From Carya illinoinensis (lineage: Eukaryota; Streptophyta; Magnoliopsida; Fagales; Juglandaceae), in contig NC_056755.1 of assembly GCF_018687715.1 (NCBI RefSeq), positions 19,784,001-19,848,000 on the forward strand: 64,000 nucleotides of DNA. Direction: 5' to 3'. Under the pieces are notes generated by a model. That model saw only the letters and a program-made list of their open reading frames with translations. It made no database searches and was not told the origin of the DNA. Shown in pieces: positions 23,667-36,187 of this stretch (positions within the stretch are counted from its first letter, which is position 1; each line of letters opens with the position of its first letter). The translations under genes and the position numbers were made by a program.

Positions 23667-25738
23667 TGTGACGCCCCCAAATCCCCACGCACGAACACGG
23701 AAAAATTGAGACGTCCGGATGGTGACAACCCAGGTCACCACCCTATCGACGAGTGCCAAGTGTGTGCGGAAGCAACAAATGTGCACGAAGGAACACGCAG
23801 CGGATAACGAAAGTCATATAACTAAGTACCAGAATTTTCTTAATATAATACAAGCTGTTTAAAATACACATAAATAAAATATTACAAAACACGAATATAG
23901 TTTTAAACTAAAAGCAAAGCATAACTTCGACTCAAAACTCCGGCGGAGCCGCATCCTCAGGCTCAGCCTCCTCCTCCTCCTTGAATCCTGCACCAAAATC
24001 TACGGAACCAAAAATGGTACCGCTGGTAAGTAAAATCCAAACACCACCAGATAAAAGCATATAGAACTCAAACAATATGCATGAAGTGATGCCAATGCGC
24101 AAAACCCATAAAATCATATTTTTACCCCGCACGCCAAAAATCTCATTTGGCCCAAAAACAAACCCGTCCCAAATATCACGCCAAAAGTCACATTTGGTGT
24201 TTATTCATCTCAAACCATTATCCATTTTATCCGTATGCATCATGACCTACCCTAGGGGTCATCCGCACACCTTGGCTTCAGTGCCACACCGCAAAGTACC
24301 ACCACGCATGTGACACCTAACGAGCGATGCCCAGTTCCGCGCCCCGCGCGTTCGTAGCCAAGCATCCTCTAGCCCTCACCAGCAAAGGGCCATGGAGTCA
24401 GTGCGTAGGGCGATGCCCGGTTCCGAACCCGGCGCGTTCGTAGCCAAGCATCCCCTAGCCCCCGCTCCCGTTGTCGCCCAGCGACAACCCAGGGGACATC
24501 ACTCAGTTTATTCCGCTCCCGAGTGACCAGAGGAGCTCCACCACCGAGATAATACCCCATCCCGGCTTGGGGTCGTGATACACACGCACCCGTAAGTCCA
24601 CTTACGCCAATAAATAGGCTTTTCTCAATTAAACAAAAATCACACGTGCATGCACCATGTAAATGCCATATCAATGTACAAAAATAATCAACCAACATAA
24701 TTCAATAAAACAAGCAACTCCGTCCTCCATCCATCCGACCCCCGAACTCCTCGGACTCAGTTCGGAATCAACCAACCAGCAGATAAAATTATTGAATGAG
24801 CAATATATTTTTAAATCTGAAAATAGGGTTTGGAAAATACTTACAGCGCTATATGGTATTTTTAGAAAGCTTGCGGCGTTGCAAACGACGGAAGGAAAGC
24901 AACGTAACAGTGAAAATTCACTGTGGCCGTGGGTTGTAAAATACCCACTTTTTAACGGGGACAAACCAGGGCTTGGAATTGATAGAGAATGGTCTAGGGA
25001 TGATTATGAAGCTATTGGAAGTGGTGGTTGGCCGTGGGTGGAGGCGAAAACGGCGGAGGGAGGCCGGATTTCTCAAAAAGGAAAGCTAGCTTGTGGGAGC
25101 TGTTCCGGTGGCTATTAGGGGCCAAAAATGGATGGGTTAGGACGGCAAGGGACCGGTGATGAAGTGGTGAAGAAATGGTGGCCGGAGGTGGAGCGACGGC
25201 GGCGGATCGGGGCAAAAACCGTGGGGGCTTTGATGGCGTTTTCTGACCAAATGGCTGGCCGGATGGGGCTGAGGTTTGGTGGAGAGGTGCACCGGAGGGA
25301 GGGGGTTCGACCGGTGGGGGCGGTGTGCCTCACGGCGGCCGGACGGCGGTGGGTCGAGGGGTTGGGCTGCAACGGCGTGGGAGAGGAGAGATAGAGAGAA
25401 GGTCGATGCGGGGAGGAAGGAAGAAGAAGGAAAAGAAAAGAAAGAAAAAAAGAAAAAGAAAAAGAAAGAAGAAAAAGAAAAGAGGAAAAAAGAAAAAAGG
25501 AAAAAAGGGAAAAAGAGATGTAGGAAAGAGATGAGGTCCAATCCTCACTTCGGGAAAACAAAACAAAACCGCCGAAACGAGATTAAAAATCGTAAAATGA
25601 CTAAAATAAATATAACACAACATCAAATAAATTAAAAACAAATTTTAAAGCGCAATAAATTAAAATAAATAATCTAATATATTAATTAAAATAAAAACAA
25701 CCATTCAGCGAAAATACACGCGAAAGCGGGTCATCACA
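23667..25738 (-). repeat. Chromovirus 5' LTR, 2072 bp
   Basis: TGTGACGCCCCC at 23667 and TCATCACA at 25738, next to TSD TGGGT. Differences from the 3' LTR include several CG to CA/TG changes (for example GACGCCC versus GACACCC near the start). Confidence 0.93.
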
Positions 25739-25743
25739 TGGGT

Positions 25744-26340
25744 GAATTTGGCCTACCTAGAAAGAATGTTGAGGGAAGTGATTACAAATGAATAAAAACA
25801 AATTAGCCTCACAATGGGTAAACTACACAAATAATGCATAAACTAAATGGCTGTAAAAAACAACTCAAGGCATGGTGTAAAAGGAAGGCAACTTGACAAA
25901 TGCAGACACTACGGTAGAAACTCATAGAATTGGACAATTTGGAGGAATTAAAGTATCATGGACAATATGGAGTAATTGAAGTTTTATAAAATGAGGTTGA
26001 TAATCTACTAGATTATAAGAAAACTGCTTATTTGCGACCAGTTATTTCCAGTGAAATGACTATTTCCAGCTAAAATGAGTTTGGTTTTGTCACAAATAGT
26101 CATTTTTGTTGCAAACAATTAGTCACAAATACCCATTTTTCTTGTAGTAGAAAATGGACAATCTCAAACGAAAGGAAAGGGCAAAGACAAACTACCAAAA
26201 AAACGATGACTACAATCCTAAATATTACCATCTTAATGCATCTCAAAGGGGATTTTGGAGCACAATAATACAAGTGATTGATGAAAATAGGGTTTCTTAC
26301 ACATTAGCAAATGAGACAGGGGTTGCCACTACAAACTAGG
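25744..26340 (+). pseudogene. LINE/L1 relic, EN-RT linker
   Basis: Continues the LINE interrupted at 16488. Recognisable text is at 26154-26340 (KERAKTNYQKNDDYNPKYYHLNASQRGF), matching the plant L1 linker of the type (R)xNWLKxGDxNTxYFHxxASQR. A CACTA-like MITE interrupts the sentence just before it. Stops are present. Confidence 0.65.
26012..26147. mobile_element. Short CACTA-like MITE, 136 bp
   Basis: The right end on its complement reads CTACAAGAAAAATGGGTATT; the left end reads ATTATAAGAAAACTGCTTAT. These are imperfect inverted termini of the CACTACAAGAAAA type. Flanked by TAG (26009-26011 and 26148-26150), a 3-bp TSD as expected for CACTA elements. The terminal CACTA itself has decayed. 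Confidence 0.6.
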
Positions 26341-26401
26341 ACATTTGGATGGGACACTCTCTATGTCCAATTTGGATTTTAAGACCTTAGGCATTTTTTT
26401 T

Positions 26402-26877
26402 AGCAATAGCTTTCTCATAATTTGAAATTTTTAGAAATAGTCAATTATTTTACAATTTTTGTTTATCACATTCAATAGATGGCATATAGCCTGATTAAAA
26501 GGTTCTGAGTGTCAATTTTCTTTTTCATAAAAGAATAATAAATATTTTTTTAATTAGAAAGTATTTTATATATTTTTAAAAAACTTAAAAAAAAAATCTA
26601 CTCATGGTCGTCGTGGCTAGCTGTGGTGGCCGATGCTTGATCTAGCCACCCTCTAGTGGCCAAATCTTAGCCACCACACAACCATCATAGATTTTTTTTT
26701 TAATTTTTCTAAATAATAAAAATTCATTAATTATTTTACAAAAAAATATTTAAAACATATTTAGTGAAATTGTTTTAAAAGCTATAAAATGACATGTGGC
26801 ATTTTTGGTGTGGCCATGTGTTCATGTTAACAGTGATGGGCAAAAATTGTAATAGAAAATTAGAAATGACTATTGTT
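26402..26877. mobile_element. Foldback (long inverted repeat) element
   Basis: The arms are long and imperfect. AGCAATAG ... ACAATTTTTGTTTATCAC at the left matches the complement of GTGATGGGCAAAAATTGT ... CTATTGTT at the right. Nearer the centre, an A10 run followed by ATCTACTCATGG mirrors CCATCATAGATTTTTTTTTT. The loop is GGTGGC-rich. No coding sequence. Probably a non-autonomous DNA transposon. Confidence 0.6.
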
Positions 26878-27059
26878 AGAAATTCCAATCACAAGGGAGA
26901 TATTACAAAGAAAATGCATAGGATCCTAAATCTAAACCGGACATAGCACATGGTTGCCCCTTCAAAATCTATTACAGACTATTATTAAGCCTTGTTTACT
27001 TCATCCAGCCATGAAACATTGAAAAGTGCCTTGAGCCAGTAGAGTAAATAGTATCCCCA

Positions 27060-27287
27060 TATATGGATGAAAATCTCACAAAGCCATTCTCAGTTATTAG
27101 AGATAATATAGTTTCATTTTATTTTACTTACAAACTTATGTTAGTATTGGTTAGATATTTAAATTTTATCTTTCTAGCATATGTAGGTGAGTATATAAGT
27201 TGTAATTCATTTCTTGTAAATACTACAGAATATACATTTTCAGATGCTCTGCATCTTCTTTCACATTTCTTGGTAACAATATTAATA
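27060..27287 (+). repeat. Copia B left LTR
   Basis: TATATGGATGAAAATCTCAC ... CAATATTAATA; closely matches 28591-28817. The exact start is uncertain: an internal TATTAGAGATAA at 27095 could be the original TG end. Confidence 0.6.
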
Positions 27288-27329
27288 TGGTATCAGTTTG
27301 AACAATATGCTCCCACGTAAAACATAATG

Positions 27330-28590
27330 ACAACTACCTCTAATTCTTCATCCGTACCTTCCTCATCCTCAAATCCTTCTAATTCTTCCAATCCTTACTG
27401 TCTTCATATGGAGATAGTCCTGGCTTTGTTATTGTTACATAAGTTCTCATTTGTGAAAATTATTACACTTGGCGTAGATCCATGATCATGGCCCTACTGC
27501 CAAGAATAAATTAGGCTTTGTTGATGTCTCTCTTCCTAAGCCACTAGATACTTCTCCTCTTTTTCATCACTGGACTCGATGTAACAACATGCTCCTATCC
27601 TGGCTTCTCAATTCTCTTTCCAAAAAGATTACTGCCAGTGTAATCAACGTTGAATCTGCCATAAAAATGTGGTTAGACCTTCAAGAACGTTTTTCTCAAG
27701 ATAATGGCCCTTGAATCTTCCAGTTGCAGAAATCAATCGGCTCCCTTATGTAGAACGATCTCTCTGTTAGTGCATATTATACTCAAATAAAGGGTCTATA
27801 GGATAAATTGATGAGCTATAGGCCCTTACTTGTTTTCTCCTGTGGAGGATTACATGCCTTGATGGATATGTACCAGCAAGATTATGTCATGCGATTCTTG
27901 ATGGGGCTTAATGATTCTTTTTCTCAAGTCTGTGGTCAAAAACTCGTAATTGATCCACTTTCTCCAATCAACAAGGTTTTATCACTTGTTCTTCAAGAGG
28001 ACTGCCAAAGGGACATTGGATCAGTATTGGTCTCTCACATTCCATCTACTGCACTTCCATCTACAACCAAACCTGTTCAGTAGACTAAGGCTTTGCCTCG
28101 CAAAGACATTCCTTTTTTTTTTTTTCTTACTACTCTCTTCCAGGGCACACTATTGAAAAATGCTTCAAGTTACATGGATATCCTCCTGGATATCGCTCCA
28201 AAGGGAAATATTCAATTCCTTCATCCTCGACTCATCAAGTTGTTGTTGATTCATTATTTCCATTCACAACTAAACAATGTCAACAGTTTCTCACTCTTCT
28301 CAATTTCGAGTCACATGTCTCTCAAATAGCAAATGTGGCCTCTCTAATTGAACATCTTTCTGGCAACTCTTTGTTTTCTTCTACTTTTTCCATTAAAACT
28401 GTATCTCCATCACTTATTAATTCTAATGAATGGATTGTGGAAATTGGTACTACAGACCACATGGTCCCTAGCACATGTTTTTTCACAACCTTTCATTATA
28501 CTTGTAATGCGTTCGTTAAAATGCCTAATGGCATCTCGGCACCTGTTACACACATAGGTTCAATTCATTTATCTCCACAACTTACCCACA
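27330..28590 (+). pseudogene. Copia B gag and partial protease
   Basis: Gag: a Ser/Asn-rich start (MTTTSNSS), TRCNNMLLSWLLNS-type text, AIKMWLDLQERFSQ, MDMYQQDYVMRFLMGLNDSFSQV and INKVLSLVLQEDCQRD, a clear RE1-type copia Gag (about 27330-28050). A zinc-knuckle region near 28130-28200 is frameshifted. Protease-type text EWIVEIGTTDHMVPS and FHYTCNAFVKMPNG lies at 28430-28535, with the catalytic D-S/T-G replaced by E-I-G. Ends at the right LTR. Confidence 0.75.
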
Positions 28591-28817
28591 TATATGGATG
28601 AAAATCTCACAATGCCATTCTTGGGTATTAGAGATAATATAGTTTCATTTTATTTTACTTACAGGCTTATGTTAGTATTGGTTAGATATTTAAATTTTAT
28701 CTTTCCTGCTTATGTAGGTGAGAATATAAGTTATAATTCATTTTATGTAAATACTACAGAATATATATTTTTAGATTCTCTACATCTTCTTAAACATTCT
28801 TGGTATCAATATTAACA
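28591..28817 (+). repeat. Copia B right LTR
   Basis: Same 227-bp sequence as the left copy with scattered substitutions; ends ATTAACA. Confidence 0.6.
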
Positions 28818-28964
28818 TCAGTTGAAGAAGTTGAACAAGAACTTTTTTTTTCTTTTTTATTATTATTTTTTGTTATTTTTCTCCTTATGACACCTTTAAA
28901 AACTCCTTGAGTAGATGGATGTGTTGCGTACTTCTACCAAAAGTATATGCGTGTGCTTCAGGAA

Positions 28965-29370
28965 GAGGTCAATAAAGTTGTTGCTCTTCTAAACTCAAGA
29001 TATCGAATTTACATATATTTCACTAATTTTAAAGGTTAATAACCCCAATAAAGTCATAAAATTTCAACCCATATAGCTTTGCAATGTCTACTACAAAATC
29101 ATTTCCAAAGTACTCGCAAATCGCTTAAAACTGGCCTCCGTTAGTTAATATCCCAAAACCAATGTGCTTTAATCTTAGACAAGATTTTGGCAACATATGA
29201 GACAATATACTCTATAAACTCAAAGATTAAATGAAAAAATGGGGTAGGAGGCTCTTAAACTGGATATGAGGAAATCCTAAGATTAGGTTGAACGGGAATT
29301 TCTATAATGCATGTCCTTGTGATGAGACTTTAGAAAATAATTTTTTTAAAAAAAAAAAAAGACAAGATGG
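28965..29370 (+). pseudogene. LINE/L1 reverse transcriptase fragment
   Basis: Reads NNPNKVMKFQPI (stop) LCNVYYKIISKVLANRLK, the L1 RT block FRPISLCNVxYKIISKVLANRLK. Then come TNVL-type sequence near 29155 and LKLDMRKS.D.VERE.L.CMSL around 29255-29320, the RT A motif region. Stops interrupt it. By order and strand it is probably the third piece of the LINE at 15093 and 25744. Confidence 0.75.
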
Positions 29371-32300
29371 GAAATACTAAACTTTTTAAAACTTTTTAAT
29401 TTCCTTCCCATGATATAAAATATTCTTCAATTACAATTTGAAAGTTTCATTTTTTAACACTTGGTCTAAAAAGCCCATTAAGACTTAACCATTAGTTCCC
29501 TTAATTTTAGTTAGTGTAAGTTGTTATTTTTGGAATATATATATGTGTGTGTGTGTGTGTGTGGGGATTATTTTAGCATGAGAATCAAATTTTTTTTTTT
29601 AATCATTGGAAGATCTCTAATATTTTATTTTGATTAATTGTCAAGAAGCCAATAGAGGAATAACACTTGGCTTCCTTAGTGGGCTAAGCAAAAAAGGCTA
29701 AGTGTGAGTAGATTTAGGTGTGAGCCCCATAGTGTTTTATCTAGGACCCTCAATCACTAAAGATGTGATGGGCCAATGATAGATGTCATTAGTAGCCTTC
29801 CGCCGCAAGCTCCTTTGTAGATCATTCCATCCACTGATCCAGCTAAGGCCCGCAAGCTACTCGGTTTTTTGTTCTTAGGCCTTTCTTGAAAAGCCATAGA
29901 AATTAGGCCCAAATATGAGGAAGGAACGAGGCCTTTGGACCTAACTTGGTGATAGTAAAGGCTCTTGGCCCAACCTTAGAAAGACATACCATTTTGACCC
30001 AATCTTGGTAGACCTTTGAGGGCTTATATGAGCCCTCAAATTTGGACATAAGGTCCACTCAATGACCCACACGAAGAGCCCACAACCAAGAGACTTAGGC
30101 AGGTTTGGCAAGTGAGATGAGGCACAAAATTCTCATATCGTCTTATCTCATTATTACAACTTTTTCAAATTCTTATATAAAATATAATAAACATTTCAAT
30201 TTTTTCAAATCTTAAAACAATAGTAATATTAAAAAATAATATTTTAAACTTTAATCTAAAACAAAAAATTCTCATCTTACTATCCAAACCTACCCATAAA
30301 TAGCCTTACAAGCCCAACACGACCCAAAAGCCTTGTCTTTCATTTTTACATCTCTAATTGAAGCCCACATGCACTATACCATAGGTTTCCTTTGAGCACA
30401 AGAAGTACCCTATGCCCCTAAGGACCCCACCTGACCATAATTAAACTTCTAACTTGGGTTAAGGGCGTTAATCAACTTATATATGATTAATGACCTCTAA
30501 ACCATGTTTTGAATTTAATTTTCTTTTTAATTATTTCTCATATTTTTTTATCTGAAATTTATTGATTCTATTATTGATTTTCATCATTCTTAGATCAAAA
30601 TAGAAATTTAATCTTTACCCAACACATGTCAATAGAGGCAAAGACATGTCAATGCCCAAACGACCACAATCGGCACACATATGCACATTCATGTGCATTA
30701 CAATAGATTAGCCCCTAGCCCATGCCTTTTGCACCATTCTCTTAAGGGAAATTTTACTATTCACATCTCATCTCATTCCCTATGATTCAGTTCTAGCATT
30801 GATTGAAATTCGTCCAAGAAACCAAACGAAAATCCAACCATTCCCTTAGAAAAACTAGTTGGAACCAAACCAAGTGTCCTGGTGTTTTGATTTTATTTTA
30901 TTTATTTATTTATTTTCCTGCTCTTCCTTAAGCCAACACCACATGCCACCTCCCTTTCACCCCTAATCCCCATGAGCCTCTCAAAGTCATCATGAAGTCT
31001 TGACCAGGTTTTCCCTCAAGCCAAACATCACAAACCGAAGGGCATCAAGTGTAGTCAGTAAGTGGTCCACCGATAGAAAAGTCAGGACACCATCTTCACT
31101 CCTCCAAGTGTAGTCAGATATCTTGCTCCTTGAGATTCTTTTATTGCACAGGTTCGCAAAATCTAAGATTCCGATGATGAGTACGGTAGTGGAACTACCA
31201 TGATGATATTATAAGATTATAATAATCCAACCCTGTGACAAAACTCATGATAGTACGCAATGACAGATATCACACAAATAAATAAATGCATGAGAAAGAA
31301 ACACAGTAAAAGAGAATTTTTACCTAGATTCCTTAACATCTTTGTTTATAAAATTCCACATTCCTTCCTTATTAATTGTACGTCATAACCTCCCCATAAA
31401 GGTTCATTACACACATACTGGTTCCCTTCGTCACAACTATGAGTAATGTCTATCAATGTGATTTCGTCTTAAGAATGCTCAAAATTTCATGTAACTGTCT
31501 TTCACTTTTAAGCTTCCCTAGCCTCCATCAACCAAGAGGCAAGTTTTCCAAACCCAAGATTATTACATTCTTGATCTGGGGAATACCACTCCATTTTTAG
31601 ACACTCTAGAGTGGGTAGAAGAGTTCCACTGAGATAATGTCTTATCCAAACTTAGGGTTATGATCCAACCTTCATGCATTTTTTTAGAAAATGATGCAAT
31701 TTTCATGAAGCATGCTCGTGATATAAGATGCATAAGCAAGTAATAAATGAAACAGTTATAAGAAATAACTAACATAGAATTTGAACATCGTGCATGACAT
31801 ATGATCATATATCATATGCTCATAAGTATGGTTGTAGAGTAACTTACTTGAATTTGTAAACTCTATTGGAACATTGTTGTGTTTATTGTCTGTGAGAGAG
31901 TACAATTCAATTAGCCCATACAAATTTCTAGGAAGAGGTACAAGCAAATTAGGAAGTTGATTGAACTATCTGAACTATCACATTTCCTTGTTTGCATTTC
32001 TAGGGTTATTAAAAGTAGAGGTTTACTCCCTTGATTGGCTCCATCACACTTTGCACATATATGCTTATATGCTCCCATACATATATATACATGCACAAAC
32101 AACATCTCACCTGAAACACATCATGATTCTAGACTAAACTCTTGACTCTTTAAACAATATCAACACAATTATATACTCAAAAAAACCAGTTTCACTTTTA
32201 TCCCGAAAAATGTTGAATCCATAATTTCCTAAGTCATGCTCAAACCAACTTACACATAATTTTCATCCATGAAGAAAACAAAACCATCCTTTTGTCAAAA

Positions 32301-32494
32301 TCAATTTTTGTTCACAAATTTCACACTACACCTCTCAGCTCAAACAAGACCAAGCATACAGAATTTGCAAACACATTTCCTTGCAAAAACATCATGCTAA
32401 TTCTCAAGAAACCAAAGTGTAGAAACCATTTAACTCTAGATATGTTTTACTTTTTAAAACTTTCATCATCAAAATGAAAATAATCATTAGTAAT
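29371..32494. other. Intergenic, AT-rich; mostly unrecognised repeats
   Basis: No plausible gene. Holds a (TG)n microsatellite at about 29544-29563 and a MITE at 30098-30295. GGCC- and AGCCCA-rich segments near 29690-30060 look like old repeat DNA. The rest (30300-32490) I do not recognise; it could include LTR remnants. Confidence 0.4.
30098..30295. mobile_element. PIF/Harbinger-like MITE, 198 bp
   Basis: The left end GGCAGGTTTGGCAAG followed by TGAGATGAG matches the complement of the right end (GGGTAGGTTTGGATAG, then TAAGATGAGAATTTTT). Flanks TTA and ATA, a degraded 3-bp TSD. Same family as 33938-34297. Confidence 0.7.
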
Positions 32495-33599
32495 TGTCAC
32501 ACCCTTTTGTTTATAGGAACTCTCATCCCAATGCTTAAGAACCCGAAACTCAAACCATCAAGAAAAATAGATTTTGACTCTTATAACTACTAACTTCTTG
32601 GTTTCTTAATAGAAAACATTTAAGCATGGTCTCTTTTAATCAAATGAACAACCAATACAAGATCAAAATGACACTTTTCATGAGCCATCATATAAAAGCA
32701 AACTTTTCTTCAAATTTCACCACCATTCATAGTCTACAAAACTTGCACTTAAGAGAATAAATGAGCCTACCCAAAACCCTTTGTCACATTAGATTCCATA
32801 ACTACACCATCATAGCTCATTTCAAGGCACACTCAAGAGCATTTATCTAACACTCAAACAGTAGAAAAGGTGTAGAGAGGATGTTCTAACCTTGAGCCTA
32901 AAACTAAAACTCCAAGGATATTCAAGCTAGATGGCGATGAGAGCTTTTGGAGTGGTGAGGGTGTAAGGGTAGTGATGTAGGAGGATAAGAGTTTGACAAC
33001 ACTAAACTGACAGATTTGACGTTGATGGCACTAGCCTATCTCGAGAAGGCAAACAAGCACAAATATGGTAGAAAAAGGTAAAGATCCCAAGATTTGGCAT
33101 ATTTTGGCCATATCTTTGGTTATGGGTATCAAAATCGCCCATATAACCCAATTTGGAAAACTCCTTTAAGAATGCACGTCTTGGTCACCAAGCTAGGTCC
33201 GGTGATATTTCATTTTTTATTTGGGTGGTTGCCTAGACTTCTTCAGCTATTTAAGATTGACTTGTACGCTTCAAAAATGGACTTTGGATTTTTCATAGTA
33301 AAACCTACTCTCCAAGTTTATCTTAGAGTTTTCTCTTTATTTGCATCTTTCCAATCTCAATCCCTAGTTTTTGTTGAACAACTAGCCATCAGATTAATTC
33401 TTATTATGCCCAATGTCAGTTGGTATCAAAGCTTTAGCATTTTCCTAGAGTGATTTATCATCAGTTCTCACGACTGGTAGTAGAGGTTGTGGTCAGCTTG
33501 GGCAAGTTCTGATTGAGGAAGTCCCTCACCACGATCATAATGTACAGGATGCGATGATTATAGATCTGTAGAGCAGATAACAAAATTATCCCAACTTCA

Positions 33600-34860
33600 A
33601 GAGGCACAAAATCTAGAGAGTCAGATGTATGGTCAATACTCTTACTCTAGTTTTGAGAACCCATATCACAATCGTGCTCCTTTTTAGGAGTATTATGATA
33701 GGAACGAGTGAGATGGAAACCTAAAAACCTAGGCTTCAAAGTTGATTTATCAGAATTTTCTGATACTTTGCAGGTTGAGGGCTTCATCAATTGGTTACAT
33801 TAGGTGGAATGAATCTTTGATTACAAGGATGTCTGAGATTGTATGAAGGTGAAACTGGTCGCCATCAAGTTGATGAGCCGAGCGTCTGCCTGGTAGGAGT
33901 AGTTGAAACCATCTTGGGAGTGATAGGGCAAGACTAAGGGCAGGTTGGGGTCTCAGATGAGATACAAAATTTTTATTTGATTTCATTTCATCTCATCCCA
34001 TTTTATTCTAAAAAATAATTCAAATATAAAATTTTCAAACTAATCATTATAATTTTTTCAAACTTTCAAATAAAAAATAAAAAATAATTCCAACTTTTTC
34101 AAATCTCCAAATAAAAATAATATTATAAAATTATATTCTTACAATTTTTTAACTTTATAATATTTTTTATTTAACTTTTTCTCTCTCATTTCCCAAAATC
34201 TAAAAAAATACTCCACTCAAACTATCTTGCTATTCTTCACAAACTATCTTACTACTATTCACAAAATTCTCATCTCATCTCACACCCAAACCTGCCCTAA
34301 GATTGATGATCGAGAGAAGATGATAAATGATCACTTTTTATCCTTCGGATATACTCAAATCTTATTTCACGAATTTCACACATTGAGACAAGGGTGAGAT
34401 CCATCAATGATTGCACTAATGAGTTTTATCAGTTGTTGCCTAGAATAATCTTTCAGAGATTAAAGAGTAGATAGTGGCATGGTATTTAGGTGGCTTATGA
34501 CAGTCTTTATAGGACCTCCTTAACCTCCACTCTCTGTGGATTGTTTATGAGGCCTATTAGCATGCTCTAATCTTAGAGAAGCAATGAACTAGGCAACCTG
34601 CGCCTAGTAGTGATTAGGACACATGGGGGGTCCATCAACTGGAGACTCACCATGCTTCATAGTCAACTAAAGGTCAGAGTTCGAAAGCCACTAATATTTA
34701 GTGTTTTAGATGTGGGGAGCCTGGTCATAGGACAAATGAATGTAGAAAGTTTATTAATCATAAGGGGAAAAACCTTCTGATTAACAAGAATGACTTGGAG
34801 GACATTGAGGAGATTGGAGAACCCGTCTATGAGGAGGAAGACGATGATGGTGATGTCTAG
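33600..34860 (+). pseudogene. Gypsy gag remnant with MITE insertion
   Basis: Text such as VDLSEFSDTLQVEGFINWLH, VERIFDY, VKLVAIKLMSRASAWWE (about 33735-33900), and after the MITE MINDHFLSFGYTQILF, LRQG, DCTNEFYQLLPR matches a plant gypsy Gag. The zinc knuckle CFRCGEPGHRTNEC is at 34702-34743, followed by an acidic tail (EEIGEPVYEEEDDDGDV) ending in a stop near 34860. Stops and frameshifts make it nonfunctional. Confidence 0.75.
33938..34297. mobile_element. PIF/Harbinger-like MITE, 360 bp, best-preserved copy
   Basis: Ends GGGCAGGTTGGGGTCTC and the complement GGGCAGGTTTGGGTGTG, both followed by AGATGAGAT. The TIR is about 38 bp and imperfect. Flanked by perfect TAA (33935-33937 and 34298-34300). 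The TAA target and GGGxxxGTTTGG termini are Tourist/PIF-type. AT-rich interior, no transposase. Confidence 0.88.
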
Positions 34861-35132
34861 TACAAAAATGGTAATGAGACCCTTGTCATAAAAAAAAGCT
34901 TATGGCACTTTTTATATTTGGTGTTTTTGTTTATTTTTTCTTGTTTCTAAAAACATTTTTTATCTGTCTTTTCCTGCTTGCAAACAAAAACTATTTTACG
35001 CTTTTTCTATCTTTCCTCCATCTCCCTTTTCTTGTTTGGTCATTTCTTTTTTCTAAAAGCATTTTTTGTTTTGTTATAAATCAAGCGTAAAAATTATTTT
35101 CTAGAAAATAAAATAAAATAAAATATAGTAAA

Positions 35133-35137
<5 letters not shown>

Positions 35138-35205
<68 letters not shown>
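35138..35205. repeat. (GA)n microsatellite, about 34 units
   Basis: Uninterrupted GA repeats for 68 bp. Confidence 0.98.
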
Positions 35206-35208
<3 letters not shown>

Positions 35209-35349
35209 TGAGGGTTTCATTTTGCAATTCTAAATTGTATATGAATAATATCATATGTCCCTATTTATAGGGGAATGGGGATATATAGAAAAATAATGAA
35301 AATACAATAAAAATCAATTATACCAATTGATACTAATTGATTTATATAA

Positions 35350-35423
35350 TAAACTAAATATTATAGATAATAAGTAATATTACCATACATACTAGAATAT
35401 TATGAATATATTATAATAAACTA

Positions 35424-35465
<42 letters not shown>

Positions 35466-35510
35466 AGTCATATTACCATATATATTAGAATATTATGAAT
35501 ATATTATAAG
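35350..35510. repeat. Tandem duplication with (AT)n expansion
   Basis: TAAACTAAATATTATA, then a variable segment, then AATAAGT(A/C)ATATTACCATA ... TATGAATATATTATAA occurs twice (from 35350 and from 35417). The second copy has a TA run of about 35 bp where the first has GATA. Confidence 0.85.
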
Positions 35511-36187
35511 TATGGGCGCAATATTCTTACAACTTTATAGAGTATTTTAGGCATGTGGCGTTTCTCTTCAAACAGCTAAAATAATTTTAAGTTAGTAGAG
35601 CATTTAGCAAGGCTCAATATACAAAAGCTCGATAGCCAAATCCCCTATCACCCATAGCAATCCTTAGGAAATTCGATAAAGATTTTGAAAAATACGGGAC
35701 TCATGAGGTTGACGTGGTAGATAATGACAATGATCCAAAGCCATCATGTGGTGTAGATTCATTTATTACTGTTATTCTTCGTATTGAAGAAACAAATAGT
35801 GGTTATAAATTTTATGAAACAAAACATTAACGTTATATTTGAGTAATGAGTTGATTTTAGATATTTTATAAATAATAAAAAAATAATAATAATAAATAAT
35901 AAAATATTAAATAATAATAGAATATTCTCAAAATACTGTAGTACTCAAACTAGTCATAAGTTATCAGTAATAGGAAATAGGCAATGCCGGACTATTGCAT
36001 TGGTTTTGCTAAAGTTTTACCGAACAGGCCACTTTAGCTATCATGTTTTATTTTTTGTCGTTGCTTTTTTATTTACTTCTCCAATGATCTATCTCATTTC
36101 TAAATTTCAAGTGATATTTTTGTCCTCGATCTTAGATCATATTTTTATTTGAGAAAATCTATTCAAGAGATTTGTTATATATATAAG

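Larger units (their letters stand above)
16489..25738 (-). mobile_element. Near-complete Tekay/Del-type Ty3/gypsy chromovirus
   Basis: 9250 bp, flanked by the perfect TSD TGGGT (16484-16488 and 25739-25743), inserted into a LINE relic. Reading the minus strand: 5' LTR 25738-23667, PBS 23664-23653, gag, a candidate intron, protease, RT, RNase H, integrase, chromodomain-like tail, PPT 18560-18548, 3' LTR 18547-16489. The 3-kb RT-to-chromodomain frame has no indels, only eight stops. The LTRs differ by a few percent by eye, so it is fairly recent but not new. It is the source type for solo LTRs at 8109 and 60349. Confidence 0.95.
27060..28817 (+). mobile_element. Internally deleted RE1-like copia (copia B)
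   Basis: Two direct repeats (27060-27287 and 28591-28817) flank gag and the start of protease. A PBS-like TGGTATCAG begins at 27288. The protease reading breaks off at the right repeat, so protease to RNase H are deleted. No TSD is seen. A dead, non-autonomous derivative. Confidence 0.7.
32495..34860 (+). mobile_element. 5' end of a gypsy element: LTR, PBS, gag
   Basis: LTR 32495-33418 (TGTCACACCC ... CAATGTCA), two bases, then TGGTATCAAAGC at 33421-33432 as PBS, then gag to about 34860. Protease and pol do not follow, so it is truncated. A PIF-like MITE (33938-34297) sits in gag. Confidence 0.65.
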
